Source: a virus
Strand: one strand, 5' to 3'
DNA length: 32,302 nt
IMG/VR virus record: IMGVR_UViG_3300044630_001933
Span: 1 to 32,302 of that record
Under the pieces are notes generated by a model. That model was given only the letters and a program-made list of their open reading frames with translations, made no database searches and was not told the origin of the DNA. Position 1 is the first letter of the stretch. Each line of letters begins with the position of its first letter. Of the stretch, positions 1 through 8,888 are shown piece by piece. The position numbers and the translations under genes were made by a program.

Positions 1-33
1 GTGGTATCAGACCCAGAAGCCGAAACATTATAG
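1..33 (+). CDS. terS: Small terminase subunit, 3' end only (partial)
   Basis: The first 33 bases encode the last ten residues (VVSDPEAETL) and the TAG stop of the small terminase gene. The full gene is at 31189-31617, near the other end of the window. The fragment is cut by the window edge, not broken. terL is already open in another frame here, so the two terminase genes overlap. Confidence 0.85.
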   Translation: MVSDPEAETL

Positions 34-718
34 TTACCCCCGTCACGTTGAGTACTTGTGCGAGATCGTAGACAAGACCATAAAAGGCGAGTACCAGAAT
101 GTGGCTATAAGCCTTCCACCGGGTCACGGTAAGAGCCAGACGATTACCACGAGGCTTCCTATTTATTGGGGGATGAGGAACCCACAAGATGCGATTGTGT
201 TCACGGGATACTCTCAAGACTTCGCCGACCGCAACCTCAGCAGACCCGCTAGAGAGCTTGCCAAGGAGTTAAACATTCTTGATGAGTCCTCTAATGCGAT
301 GAGTGAATGGAGGTTAACCAACGGTGCGAGACTGGTTGCCCGTGGCGTTGGCTCGGCTCCTACTGGTATTAACCCCATCTCTCTCTTAGTCTGCGATGAC
401 CCCATCAAGGATAGGATGCAAGCGGAGAGCGAGACGGAGCGGAATAATATCTGGGACTGGTGGACTGGAAGCGTGGTACAACGCTTCTTCCCTCGAACGA
501 AGGCGTTTGTGATTGCTACCCGCTGGCATCATGACGACCTCATTGGACGGCTCAAGGCTCAAGGCGATGATAGCTGGACATTTATCAACCTTCCCGCCAT
601 TGCAGAGGAGGGCGACCCGCTCGGAAGGGCTGAGGGTGAAGCGTTGTGGCCGGAGGTCAAGCCCCTTAACTTTCTTGAGGCCGTCAGAAGGCAGATGGGA
701 GAGTACAACTTTCAAGCC
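1..718. repeat. Left copy of imperfect terminal repeat
   Basis: These bases align without gaps to 31585-32302. Positions 1-99 and 593-718 are identical in both copies. Between 100 and 592 I count about 52 substitutions, nearly all at third codon positions of terL. The match shows that the sequence closes on itself with a unit of about 31,584 bp. The divergence means the two copies come from different strain alleles rather than from one redundant end. Confidence 0.95.
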
Positions 719-1294
719 CTCTTCCAAGGTAACCCCAGTCTCAGAGATGGAGCGATATTCAAGGTAGACCGAGCGAGCTTCATAGATGAGCGGGAACTAC
801 CGCCGATGGTGGAGCGGGTGCGAAAGTGGGACGTGGCAGCGAGTAGCGGAAAGGGTGACTATACGGCGGGGGTACTGGTAGGCAAGGATGCGAACGGGCG
901 GTATTATGTCCTCGACGTTCAACGTTTTCAAGAGGGAACGGATGCGAGAAATCAACGGATGTTAGCCACCGCAAGGCAAGACGGTACGGCGGTGAGGGTG
1001 GTGGTCCCCGAAGACCCGGGCTCAGCGGGTAAAGACCAAGCCCTCGCTTACCTTCGGCTCTTGAGTGGGTTTAACGCCAAGGCGGTAAGGGAGACGGGGA
1101 GCAAGGAGACGAGAGCGGATGGTATTGCATCACAATTCAACGGTGGTAACGTCTCTCTTATTAGGGCTAACTGGAACACCGCCTTTATAGAAGAGCTTAG
1201 GCAATTCCCCACGGGCAAGCATGATGACCAAGTGGACGCTTTGGCGGGAGCCTTTAATGAATTGGTGAGTAGCAATAATGTTTGGAATTGGTAA
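2..1294 (+). CDS. terL: Terminase large subunit (5' end outside window)
   Basis: ATPase-nuclease motor that packages phage DNA into the prohead. The reading frame is open from position 2, so the TTG at 56 is not the real start; the 5' end is readable in the right-hand copy. Counting from that TTG, the sequence shows a Walker A motif (PPGHGKS, residues 21-27), a Walker B-like LLVCDDP (about 110-116), a coupling-type ATRW (154-157), and RNase H-like nuclease acidic residues in KWDVAAS (D259), PEDPG (E319, D320) and HDDQVDA (D390-D394). Joined across the repeat, the protein would be about 483 residues, a normal length for the family. The stop is four bases before the portal start. Confidence 0.95.
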   Translation, partial: WYQTQKPKHYSYPRHVEYLCEIVDKTIKGEYQNVAISLPPGHGKSQTITTRLPIYWGMRNPQDAIVFTGYSQDFADRNLSRPARELAKELNILDESSNAMSEWRLTNGARLVARGVGSAPTGINPISLLVCDDPIKDRMQAESETERNNIWDWWTGSVVQRFFPRTKAFVIATRWHHDDLIGRLKAQGDDSWTFINLPAIAEEGDPLGRAEGEALWPEVKPLNFLEAVRRQMGEYNFQALFQGNPSLRDGAIFKVDRASFIDERELPPMVERVRKWDVAASSGKGDYTAGVLVGKDANGRYYVLDVQRFQEGTDARNQRMLATARQDGTAVRVVVPEDPGSAGKDQALAYLRLLSGFNAKAVRETGSKETRADGIASQFNGGNVSLIRANWNTAFIEELRQFPTGKHDDQVDALAGAFNELVSSNNVWNW

Positions 1295-1297
1295 CGC

Positions 1298-2653
1298 ATG
1301 AAGATTTTTGGAATAGAAATTAGAGCAGTCGGGCGGGAGCCACGGAACCGAGACCAACAATTTACGGGCATACCTTTTGTGGGTGGAACCTCAACAATGG
1401 GTGGCTACCTCAGATATGGGGCAACAGATAGGAATTGGCGAACCGAGGCGGGGCAGATTGAAAGCAATTCGACGGTAGCTATCGGACTTGGTAAGATTGC
1501 TCAGAAAGTGGCTCAAGCCAAACTCACCGTTAAGACCATTAACCCCGATGGAAGTTACTACTACAAGCCAGACGCACGTTTATTCTCCTTTACCGCACCG
1601 ATGCCGGGGATCGATGAGGCAACCATACTCAAGGCGATTGCTTGCCCTCTCAAGGTATACGGCAATGCCTACCTCCTCAAGAGGAGAAGCAAGACGGGCT
1701 TCTTGATTGGCTTGGCTCCGCTCATGCCTTGGCAAGTTGTACCGAAGTCTGATATACATATTGACGGGACGCCGAACAATGGGAACGAGTTAATCACCCG
1801 ATACCAAATAACTCCCTACGGAGGCGGTGCGATGTTCTACGCCGCTCCTTCTGAGATTATCCATTTTCGAGACGGCATGGTAGACGTGGCAAACCCGGCT
1901 TTGGGAATGTCTCCATTAATGGCCGCCCTTCGTCAAGTAGTGACCGATAACGAGGCGAGCAACTACGCCGCTACCTTGATGACCAATATGGGTATCCCCG
2001 GCGTCATATTCTCGCCGAAAGACCCTAACGCAATGGAGCCAACGCAAGAGCAAAGAAAGTCTATGCGTGATCGTTGGCAATCCTTCTCAAGAGACCGAAG
2101 AGGGCAAGCGATGGACTTGCCGGGAGCCTTCGAGATTACACGGGTTGCGATGTCACCAACCGACATCAAAGCCATTGAGCAAAAGGTGCATACTATGACC
2201 GAGCTTCTTGCCTCGCTCGGTGTTGACCCTATGATTGTTGGACTTCCTAGCGACTCCAAGACATATAACAACATCTCAGAGGCGAGAGAGATATTCATTG
2301 AGGACACAATTTTATCCTTGCTCTCCGTTATCTCGGCGACCCTTGATAAGGCGTTTGCCGATGAGGGGTTAGGGCTTAAACCGAATGAGTTTCTCGCCTT
2401 CGACCCAAGTGTTTACCGTGAACTTGATGAGGACATAAGTGCCAAGTACACAAGGGCAGAATTGGCGTTCAAGGCTGGAGCCTCTACCCGTGGAGAGTTT
2501 AGAAAAGCTCTCGGCTTCCAAGACGACTTGGCAGACCCTCGAACGTGGTTCGATATGAACGCACTAGCCTCACCGCTCCCAACCACCCGAAGCATTAAGA
2601 AGTACGATAAGAGCCAGTTTAGACGGCTCGAAGATATTCAACTTGAAAGCTGA
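1298..2653 (+). CDS. Portal protein, HK97 type
   Basis: Dodecameric ring at the unique capsid vertex through which DNA enters and leaves. At 451 residues it has the usual size of HK97-type portals. It contains family-like stretches such as the EIIHFRDG region followed by GMSPLMAA, then a helical segment rich in A, N and M (about residues 190-230) and a C-terminal region with EAREIFIEDTI. It lies directly between terL and the minor head gene, the standard order. Its TGA overlaps the next ATG (TGATG), implying translational coupling. No unusual residues were noticed. Confidence 0.93.
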   Translation: MKIFGIEIRAVGREPRNRDQQFTGIPFVGGTSTMGGYLRYGATDRNWRTEAGQIESNSTVAIGLGKIAQKVAQAKLTVKTINPDGSYYYKPDARLFSFTAPMPGIDEATILKAIACPLKVYGNAYLLKRRSKTGFLIGLAPLMPWQVVPKSDIHIDGTPNNGNELITRYQITPYGGGAMFYAAPSEIIHFRDGMVDVANPALGMSPLMAALRQVVTDNEASNYAATLMTNMGIPGVIFSPKDPNAMEPTQEQRKSMRDRWQSFSRDRRGQAMDLPGAFEITRVAMSPTDIKAIEQKVHTMTELLASLGVDPMIVGLPSDSKTYNNISEAREIFIEDTILSLLSVISATLDKAFADEGLGLKPNEFLAFDPSVYRELDEDISAKYTRAELAFKAGASTRGEFRKALGFQDDLADPRTWFDMNALASPLPTTRSIKKYDKSQFRRLEDIQLES

Positions 2654-3366
2654 TGCCTTGTAACCATATCACCGAAAGCACCGCAAGGAAGCTCACCTTT
2701 ATACCCAAGGTGGTAGAAATTCGTGCGATGCCAGCCGCCTTTGATAAGCCCGGTCGGAGCTATCAGAAATGGTATGAGGATATGCTGAACTTCAACTGGA
2801 ACACCGCTAAGAACGCAAGCAAGCGATTGGTAAACGGTGGCAACGTTGAGGCATGGGCAGACAACTTCTTCGATGCTATCCTACAAGCGAACGCCAACTC
2901 TCATTGGATAGGGCGGGACTTGGTGAGCCTTGACCCGACAACCTTTGAGGAACTGGACATTCTAGCCGCCAGAGCGATTGCAGACGATGACGCCGAATAC
3001 CTTCAAGGGTTTATCGATGACATCCTCGACGGGCGTTACACGGATGAGGACGGCGAGTTAATGCTTGACCAAATCTTGAACCGCCAAAAGCTATACATGG
3101 GCAGAGCCAGAGGGATAAGTGCTCAAGCCTCGGTAGACGCTCTTGATCTCGAAACAGAAATAACTTGGGTGCTTGGTGGAACTGAAAAGCATTGCTCAGA
3201 TTGTCCACGGCTGGCAAGCATCTCGCCGTACTTCAAGGATGACCTCTTTACAACGCCGGGAGCTTGTGACACCCCTTGCCTTGGCAACTGCAAGTGTCAC
3301 CTTGAATTCGAGGTTGGCGGCAAGAAGGTGCAGACAATAAAACCCGTAACATTGGAGAATGATTGA
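2653..3366 (+). CDS. Minor head protein, SPP1 gp7 / Mu gpF-like
   Basis: Likely a few-copy internal head morphogenesis protein associated with the portal. The C-terminal 60 residues have the cysteine and histidine pattern of the phage Mu F-like head domain: HCSDCPRLA (H180, C181, C184), then TPGACDTPCLGNCKCHLE (C205, C209, C213, C215). This may bind a metal. The N-terminal half is helical and acidic. The length of 237 residues is short for the family, so only the core may be kept. It is coupled to portal by TGATG and is followed by the prohead protease, which fits the assignment. An internal ATG at residue 26 is a possible alternative start. Confidence 0.82.
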   Translation: MPCNHITESTARKLTFIPKVVEIRAMPAAFDKPGRSYQKWYEDMLNFNWNTAKNASKRLVNGGNVEAWADNFFDAILQANANSHWIGRDLVSLDPTTFEELDILAARAIADDDAEYLQGFIDDILDGRYTDEDGELMLDQILNRQKLYMGRARGISAQASVDALDLETEITWVLGGTEKHCSDCPRLASISPYFKDDLFTTPGACDTPCLGNCKCHLEFEVGGKKVQTIKPVTLEND

Positions 3367-3368
3367 AG

Positions 3369-4517
3369 ATGGCAGAGAATATAATGGTTCCACCCGTAGG
3401 AGTGCAGAGAGCGTGTAAGCGTGGGCTTCAGATGTTTGAGGAAGGCAAAGGTGGAGATGGACTTGAGCCAGCCACAATCAAGGAGGCCCGCTCGATGGCA
3501 CGAGGTGAGGAACAGAGCGAGGCAAAGATACGCAAGGGTAACCGATGGTGGGGAAGAAATGCCCGCTTCTTGGATGAGCCAGAGGACAGCCCCGCAATGG
3601 TTGCCGCCCTTCTTTGGGGAGGCGAGCCGGGTATGCGATGGTTCAAAAGGGCTTATGAATCCGTCATAAAAGAAGAGAAGTCTTTACAAATGAATTTCAA
3701 TACAAGACAAGAAAGACAATTTGAACTCCGCATGGAAGGGGCAGAAGCCTCTAACGGTGGACTCAAGGGCATGGCACTTAAGTACGGGGAACTTGATTCT
3801 TATTGTTCCGTATTCGCTCCCGGCTCAGCTACCGCCGCCCTTCCCGACTTCGTAGCGAACGGTTCCTTCCTTGAATCTCATGATGCTGACGATCTCGCCA
3901 TTGGCTATATCAAGTCCGCAACAGATAACGGCGTTGGCGTTGAGGTTGAGGTGGAGTATCATTCAACCCCAGCCGCTAAGGATGCCCGAACCGTGGCTCT
4001 TGAGAGATTGGCTGCTGGTAAGAAGGTTGGCTTGAGCATCGGCTTTACGATTGGCGATTACCTCGAGTTTGAAGATGGTGAGTCAATGCTCCGAATGATT
4101 GAGAGCATGGGGATGGACAAGAACCTATTCAATGTTGAGTCCATCCGAAAGTGTAACCGTGAGTGCTATCTTATCATGAGGCTTGCGAAAATCTACGAGG
4201 TCTCACAAGTCAACTTCCCGGCCGTTCCAGAATCGGAAGCCTCGGAAGTAAGAAACAGTTTGAAGGGTGCTCATGCTGGCTCCTCCTTCGCAGACGAACT
4301 TTGTACGGTTCTTGATGCCGTCGAAGGGGTAACAACCAGAGCGACCGAAGTACTCGTACTTCGTGAAGCTCAAGACAAGACACTAGGCAAATCGACCCTT
4401 GAGCGGTTGGAAGCAATTCGGAGCAATCTTGATGAGCTACTGACCCGAGCAAATGAGCCAACGGTTCAAGAGCTTCAAGCGGTGAAGTTTGCCCAGTTGG
4501 AGAAATTACTAAAATGA
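3369..4517 (+). CDS. Prohead protease with extra N-terminal domain
   Basis: Serine protease of the HK97 prohead (S78-like) family that processes capsid and scaffold during maturation. The catalytic histidine is probably in FLESHDADD (about residue 171) and the serine in KVGLSIGF (about 223), separated as usual. The first 100 residues form a separate basic helical domain (ACKRGLQ, SEAKIRKGNRWWGRN, LLWGGEPGMRW) like one found in other phage head proteins. I chose ATG 3369; a TTG at 3363 and an ATG at 3384 are alternatives, with GGAG at 3354-3357. An internal ATG near 3690, behind a purine-rich stretch, could also yield the protease domain alone. The gene overlaps the capsid gene by ATGA. Confidence 0.87.
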   Translation: MAENIMVPPVGVQRACKRGLQMFEEGKGGDGLEPATIKEARSMARGEEQSEAKIRKGNRWWGRNARFLDEPEDSPAMVAALLWGGEPGMRWFKRAYESVIKEEKSLQMNFNTRQERQFELRMEGAEASNGGLKGMALKYGELDSYCSVFAPGSATAALPDFVANGSFLESHDADDLAIGYIKSATDNGVGVEVEVEYHSTPAAKDARTVALERLAAGKKVGLSIGFTIGDYLEFEDGESMLRMIESMGMDKNLFNVESIRKCNRECYLIMRLAKIYEVSQVNFPAVPESEASEVRNSLKGAHAGSSFADELCTVLDAVEGVTTRATEVLVLREAQDKTLGKSTLERLEAIRSNLDELLTRANEPTVQELQAVKFAQLEKLLK

Positions 4518-5725
4518 AATCTAACCAAGAACTCAACCAACAGTTGAGCGAAGCGGTGGCTTTTGTTGATGCGACTCGAAGCGAATATGCTGGCAAGAAA
4601 GTTATGCCCGCTGACGTGGAAGCCCGCTTTGACAAGGCAGTTGCCGATATGCTCGACGCAAAAAAGGAGCTTGAACTACGCTCCCAAATCGACAACGCAC
4701 GATCCTTCCAAATGGCAGAAGGTAACAACCCTTCCATCATGGGTGGAGTGGCACAAGACAGCAAGCAAGAAGACTCACTCATCCGAGCTTGGAGAGGTTA
4801 CCTTCGAGGTGACAACAGCCAACTCGCACAAATCCGAGCGGCTCAACAAGTCAACCCTAACGTGGCTGGTGGCTTCCTTGTTCCTAATGCGATTGCTCAA
4901 GAGATTATCAAACCAGTCGATAACCCAATCTTCATGCGACAAATCTCTAATGTTCAGCAAATCAATGCGAACGTTGCGATTCCTCGACAGAATACAAGGT
5001 TGACGGCTTACTGGCAAGGCGAGACAGAAACCGCTCTTACCTCTTCGGTGCAAGTGGGTCAACGAGACTTTAAGCCTCACCGGGTAACGGTGCGAACTTC
5101 GGCATCTCGATTGCTTATTGACCAGTCAGTTATCAATGTTGAGCAATGGCTCGGCGGCGAACTTGACTACGCCTCTCGACTCAAGGAAGAAGATGCGGCA
5201 ATGCAAGGTAATGGCGTTGGTCAATGGCTTGGTATCTTTACAGCATCCGCTGACGGTATCCCAACTTCTCGAGACGTTGAAACTGCTGGCGTTGGAACCA
5301 TTGCGGCTGATGACATCATCTCAACGATCATGAACGTCAAGGCAACTGTACGAAACCTCGGTAGCTGGGTTGGCTCACGCCAGTTTGTTACCGCCGTTAT
5401 GAAGCTCAAAGACTCCGCAAACCAGTACATCTTCACAGAGTCCGCTGGTATCGGTAACGTTCTCGCAGTTGGTACACCGATGTTCCTCAAGGGGCGACCT
5501 TTGTATGAATCGGAGTCCGCTCCAACCGCTCTTACCACTGGAACTTATGCGGCCGTATTCGGAGACTTCAACTTCTACCGAATTTACGACTTCATGAACC
5601 TCTCGGTGCAAGTGCTTGACCAAGACCCATACGCATCAAACGGTGAGTACGGTTATGTCATGCATAAGTTCTCTGATGGTGCTCCAGTCCTTGACGAAGC
5701 GTTCAGCCGCTTGAAGGTGAAATAA
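4514..5725 (+). CDS. Major capsid protein, HK97 fold
   Basis: Main shell protein of the head. At 403 residues it has the HK97 gp5 layout: an N-terminal charged helical delta/scaffold segment of about 100 residues (ELNQQLSEAV through ELELRSQIDN), then the mature domain starting near GGFLVPNAIAQEI, with RQNTRLTAYWQGE and DFKPHRVTV in the E-loop and P-domain part and MKLKDSANQYIF and GRPLYESES near the A-domain. The delta segment would be removed by the protease encoded just upstream, with which the gene overlaps by ATGA. The following gene starts one base after the stop. Confidence 0.94.
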   Translation: MKSNQELNQQLSEAVAFVDATRSEYAGKKVMPADVEARFDKAVADMLDAKKELELRSQIDNARSFQMAEGNNPSIMGGVAQDSKQEDSLIRAWRGYLRGDNSQLAQIRAAQQVNPNVAGGFLVPNAIAQEIIKPVDNPIFMRQISNVQQINANVAIPRQNTRLTAYWQGETETALTSSVQVGQRDFKPHRVTVRTSASRLLIDQSVINVEQWLGGELDYASRLKEEDAAMQGNGVGQWLGIFTASADGIPTSRDVETAGVGTIAADDIISTIMNVKATVRNLGSWVGSRQFVTAVMKLKDSANQYIFTESAGIGNVLAVGTPMFLKGRPLYESESAPTALTTGTYAAVFGDFNFYRIYDFMNLSVQVLDQDPYASNGEYGYVMHKFSDGAPVLDEAFSRLKVK

Positions 5726-5726
5726 C

Positions 5727-6182
5727 ATGGCAACATTCAACGAATACCAAATCGTCACAGTTTTCCCAGATGCAACAGCAGCGACAACTAAAAATCTCGC
5801 CGCTGGTACTACTGACGTTAACTCTTCGACAATCGACTGCTTGGGTTGCTATGCTCTCAACGTGGTTATCGACCTCGGTGCAATCACTTCTACTGGCGTT
5901 GGAACTTTCCAGCTACAGCGAAGCGATAACAACTCTTCGTGGGCAAACATCACCGGAGCGTCTTACGCTTGGACTGATGCAGATACCAATAAAACGGTAA
6001 CCATTGCTCTCTCTGAGTTGACAAATCGGTACATCCGTATTGTCACCGACCGAGGAACCGCCAATACCGTTATCAGCGGTATCAAGGCGTACATCGCTCC
6101 ACGAGCAGTTGCGGTCACTCAAGCAACTGGTGCCAACCAAAACGCCGCTCAACCAGTAGTGGTTGCTGGCTCCTACCTCTAA
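5727..6182 (+). CDS. Putative capsid decoration or virion surface protein
   Basis: A 151-residue beta-rich protein with TFQLQRSDNNSSWANI followed by RYIRIVTDRG. This pattern is seen in small beta-sandwich proteins that coat phage heads or sit on virions. No enzyme motif, signal peptide or membrane segment is visible. It lies directly after the capsid gene, the usual place for a decoration or stabilising protein, with an AAGGTG ribosome site before the ATG. The role is inferred from position and fold-like composition only; a head fibre or another virion protein is possible. Confidence 0.6.
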   Translation: MATFNEYQIVTVFPDATAATTKNLAAGTTDVNSSTIDCLGCYALNVVIDLGAITSTGVGTFQLQRSDNNSSWANITGASYAWTDADTNKTVTIALSELTNRYIRIVTDRGTANTVISGIKAYIAPRAVAVTQATGANQNAAQPVVVAGSYL

Positions 6183-6188
6183 GAACGA

Positions 6189-6791
6189 ATGGCATATATC
6201 ACTACCACCGACTTAAACTCATACCTTGTGGCTAAGGGCTTTGTAGATGACGATCTCGAATCGGCAGACCTTACACGGCTCCTAAATACAGCTATCGGGG
6301 AATGGGAGAAGTTGGTGGGGGTGACGCCATTCCAAGCCGTCTCAAGCACCAAGACCTTTGATGTTCGAGACATTCAAGCGGATAGGCGGGGTTACATTCT
6401 TGACCTCGCCGTTCCCTTGTCAGCCGCTCCAACCTTAGTTAAGAGTGGCGTGGAGACGGGCAACGTCGGGCAGACGATGAACCAGTACGATGACTGGCTC
6501 CTACCCGACTATTCAGCCCCGTACAATCAACTCATCTTCAGAACCAAGCCCTCCTTTCGACTTGAGGTAACCGCACCGTGGGGGTATATGGCTTCTGGCT
6601 CTATTGGCGATCCAATCAATGACGCCATTCTATACCTCGTATCTGCGAGAGTCATGGAGGAGAATGACGGTAAGCAAGGGCGGGTCTCACGTCTCAAAAC
6701 GGGTCTTGTTGAAATGTCCATGCCCGATGATTCAAGCGAAATCTTCCGCAAGAGGGCTAGAGGCATTGCCAAGGGCTATAGACTTTCATGA
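6189..6791 (+). CDS. Head-tail connector (adaptor) protein
   Basis: Likely the adaptor ring docking under the portal, similar to HK97 gp6 or SPP1 gp15. The 200-residue protein begins with the short helix pattern typical of these proteins (YITTTDLNSYLVAKG), has a helix with LTRLLNTAIGEWEKL, a central beta region, and ends with helices where DPINDAILYLVSARVMEE is followed by a basic tail. It is the first gene after the capsid and decoration genes and is followed by the head-closure and terminator-type genes, as in other siphoviruses. It overlaps the next gene by four bases. Confidence 0.72.
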   Translation: MAYITTTDLNSYLVAKGFVDDDLESADLTRLLNTAIGEWEKLVGVTPFQAVSSTKTFDVRDIQADRRGYILDLAVPLSAAPTLVKSGVETGNVGQTMNQYDDWLLPDYSAPYNQLIFRTKPSFRLEVTAPWGYMASGSIGDPINDAILYLVSARVMEENDGKQGRVSRLKTGLVEMSMPDDSSEIFRKRARGIAKGYRLS

Positions 6792-7132
6792 GCGTACCTT
6801 TCAAACCTCATACCTTCCGAATCTTCCTCCAAGAGGCTCGCATTGTTGCCAACCAAGTTATCCAAGGCTACGACCCTTTGGAGCCGGGGCAATCGGTGCG
6901 GGGATGTGCTCAACACCTCTCACCGTCTGCTTCTTATGATGCCTTCGCACGAGAGGTTAACAACGGCTTCGCCTTTTACCTTGACCCAACCGATATGAAT
7001 AAAAGCGTTACTCAAGTGGGCGGGACGATTGAGTATAACGGCGACCTCTACGCCATCGAGAAAGTTCAGACCAACGAGCAAGGAATTGCCACCGACCATA
7101 TAGCGGTCTACGCCGTTCAAGTGAGACATTAA
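6788..7132 (+). CDS. Head closure (stopper) protein
   Basis: A 114-residue beta-rich protein that probably closes the head exit after packaging, like HK97 gp7 or SPP1 gp16. The central part (NGFAFYLDPTDMNKSV, then GGTIEYNGDLYAIEKVQ) resembles the small barrel typical of stoppers, where a YNGxxYxIxxV strand is common. It sits between the connector and a terminator-like gene. It starts within an ATGA overlap and its stop overlaps the next start (TAATG), so all the neck genes are probably translated together. The assignment rests on position, size and the strand pattern. Confidence 0.66.
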   Translation: MSVPFKPHTFRIFLQEARIVANQVIQGYDPLEPGQSVRGCAQHLSPSASYDAFAREVNNGFAFYLDPTDMNKSVTQVGGTIEYNGDLYAIEKVQTNEQGIATDHIAVYAVQVRH

Positions 7133-7569
7133 TGCCGCATTACACTTCCCTCTTTAATGCTATCGCCGCTCACATAAAGACGGCGTGGGACGTTGAAACC
7201 ACGTCAGCGGGTAGAGCAGCCAAACCAACGCCTCAACTTCCGAGGGCGGTAGTTACGCTTGAGAGTTGTGATCGTAACCAAGCCGGAAGAAGCGTCGAGC
7301 AAACATGGACGTTCACGATTGGCGGTGAGTTCGCCTTACCTCTAACTCCCGACCCTCAGCAGTTTATAGCAAATCAAGCCGAGGCACTCATTGACCTCTT
7401 AACTCCGTTCTCAGAGAACTCTGGAAGTATTCCCACGGTTCCGGCCGCCTTCGGTGGTGTTGGCTACCAGCCCTTTGTGAGTACTTGGACGCCTATACCA
7501 ATGGATGACGCCGATAACTCTTGTGGCGTCTTGATTACCTTTACGGTGAGGACGACGGTATGGCAGTAA
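7132..7569 (+). CDS. Putative tail terminator / tail completion protein
   Basis: The 145-residue protein starts with a helix (SLFNAIAAHIKTAWDVE), followed by beta strands (AVVTLESCD, TWTFTIGGEF), a second helix (QQFIANQAEALIDLL), and a last strand ending TVRTTVW. This alternating layout matches tail terminator ring proteins (lambda gpU, SPP1 gp17) that cap the tail tube at the neck. The order connector, stopper, then this gene is consistent. No catalytic motif is visible. The next gene starts inside its 3' end, a 10-base overlap when ATG 7560 is used. Confidence 0.58.
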   Translation: MPHYTSLFNAIAAHIKTAWDVETTSAGRAAKPTPQLPRAVVTLESCDRNQAGRSVEQTWTFTIGGEFALPLTPDPQQFIANQAEALIDLLTPFSENSGSIPTVPAAFGGVGYQPFVSTWTPIPMDDADNSCGVLITFTVRTTVWQ

Positions 7570-8093
7570 AGCGGACACCGACCCAAAGCTACTTTGCGAC
7601 CGTTGACAAGTTCAAGCAAATCAATGCGAACATGGAACAAGGTGCAAAGGAGATACGGAAGCAGATTGAGCGTGACCTCGATGAATTTACAACTGGAGCC
7701 AGCCCAAGCGGTAAAGCCCGTCTTAAGTGGTTACGGCAAACTGGACACCCTTACGCTCGAGGCAATTCAGCTCCCAAATCAACCCCGACGGGCAGAAAGC
7801 GTGGAGGAGGACGAAAGGGAGTTGCTCCAAAATTACCAATGGGACAAATTACTGGCGGGCTTCGGCGGGCAAGGTTCGCAAGACTTGAGATGCCATCGGG
7901 ACGGCATATTATTACCGCTGGATTCAATAGAAGTGCCAAAGGTGCTTTGTATGCCGTCTCTATAAGTGGTACTAACAAAATGGTGAGCAGAGGTCTCTTT
8001 GGAAAAGGAGACGCTGGAGCCTTGGGTCAAAGAGTCAAGCAGTACCGAAAAGCCTTTAGAGACACTTTTCAAAAGAGAAACAGACAGCCATGA
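7560..8093 (+). CDS. Basic neck or tail-joining protein, possibly HK97 gp10-like
   Basis: A strongly basic 177-residue protein, with an N-terminal helix (TVDKFKQINANMEQGAKEIRK), a glycine- and arginine-rich middle (GRKRGGGRKGVAPK) and a C-terminal helix. I start it at ATG 7560, which has a GTGAGG ribosome site; the longer frame begins at TTG 7521 without one. The place between terminator-like and tail tube genes suggests a head-tail joining or tail completion role, as for HK97 gp10, but sequence evidence for that family is weak. The basic stretch could contact DNA or tail-tube lumen. It overlaps the next gene by ATGA. Confidence 0.5.
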   Translation: MAVKRTPTQSYFATVDKFKQINANMEQGAKEIRKQIERDLDEFTTGASPSGKARLKWLRQTGHPYARGNSAPKSTPTGRKRGGGRKGVAPKLPMGQITGGLRRARFARLEMPSGRHIITAGFNRSAKGALYAVSISGTNKMVSRGLFGKGDAGALGQRVKQYRKAFRDTFQKRNRQP

Positions 8094-8854
8094 AATACGC
8101 CGCCGGAGACTTAACAGCCTACACCCTCGGAGGGACATCGTACCTTGCCGACTTTACCAACGTCAGCTTTAAGGTTGGCGTCAAGACTGAGGAGGGCAAA
8201 GCGGGAGCCGCTCGCCATGCTCAAAGCACCCCAGTCAAGCGAATGTTTGAAGCTAAGACCGAAGTGATGCGAACGGTAACAAGCACTCGCCAAACATCTC
8301 TTACCGTTACCGTTGCCTCTATCGTTGCAAGCATTACTGCCAAACTTCGCTCATGCACGATCAACGTAACCACCGCCTCTCAAGAGTGCTCAGCACTTGC
8401 GGACGGCTTCGAGACCTATCAAGCCACGGGAACCAAGTTCACGGGCTCGGGTGTCCTTCAAATCTTGGACGCTGACACAACTACGCTGATGGAGACGGTA
8501 AACAATGCCACTCTCTCAAGCGTTGAAACTTCGCTCTCTTTGAGCGTTGGTGGCGTGGTGCTAGTCCTTCCAATCACCTTGACCTCTGCCGAGATTGCGA
8601 CTGAGCGAGACGGGCTTATTCTTGTTAATATTGAGTTCGAGCAAAGAGGAACCCCGACCACCGTTAGCGGTTCAACCCTTCTTACCTCGGTTCTCACGGG
8701 TACAACCTTGATTGCGTTTGTAGCGACCATTACCACCATTGGAACTTACACGGGCTCCACGCTGATTGACTCGGCAACATTCACCATTCCAGAGCAAGGC
8801 ATTATCACGGAGCAGTACAACTTCAAGGGACTTGGTACTCTCGTTAAGTCGTAA
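8090..8854 (+). CDS. Major tail (tube) protein, putative
   Basis: A 254-residue protein rich in threonine, serine and valine with many predicted beta strands, preceding the tail-chaperone genes. That is where the tail tube gene lies in siphoviruses. The early part resembles tube proteins (TNVSFKVGVKTEEGKAGAARH), and the C-terminal half (TFTIPEQGIITEQYNFKGLGT) could be the closing strands. No enzyme motif is seen. A 34-base non-coding gap follows before the next small gene; it contains an AGGAG ribosome site. Function is inferred from order, size and composition. Confidence 0.7.
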   Translation: MKYAAGDLTAYTLGGTSYLADFTNVSFKVGVKTEEGKAGAARHAQSTPVKRMFEAKTEVMRTVTSTRQTSLTVTVASIVASITAKLRSCTINVTTASQECSALADGFETYQATGTKFTGSGVLQILDADTTTLMETVNNATLSSVETSLSLSVGGVVLVLPITLTSAEIATERDGLILVNIEFEQRGTPTTVSGSTLLTSVLTGTTLIAFVATITTIGTYTGSTLIDSATFTIPEQGIITEQYNFKGLGTLVKS

Positions 8855-8888
8855 GGTAACCTTACAATAATTGTTAGGAGAACGAACA

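Noticed and set aside
386-727. Minus-strand frames opposite terL and other structural genes
   Set aside because: They are mirror frames of strongly coding sequence without ribosome sites or recognisable products.
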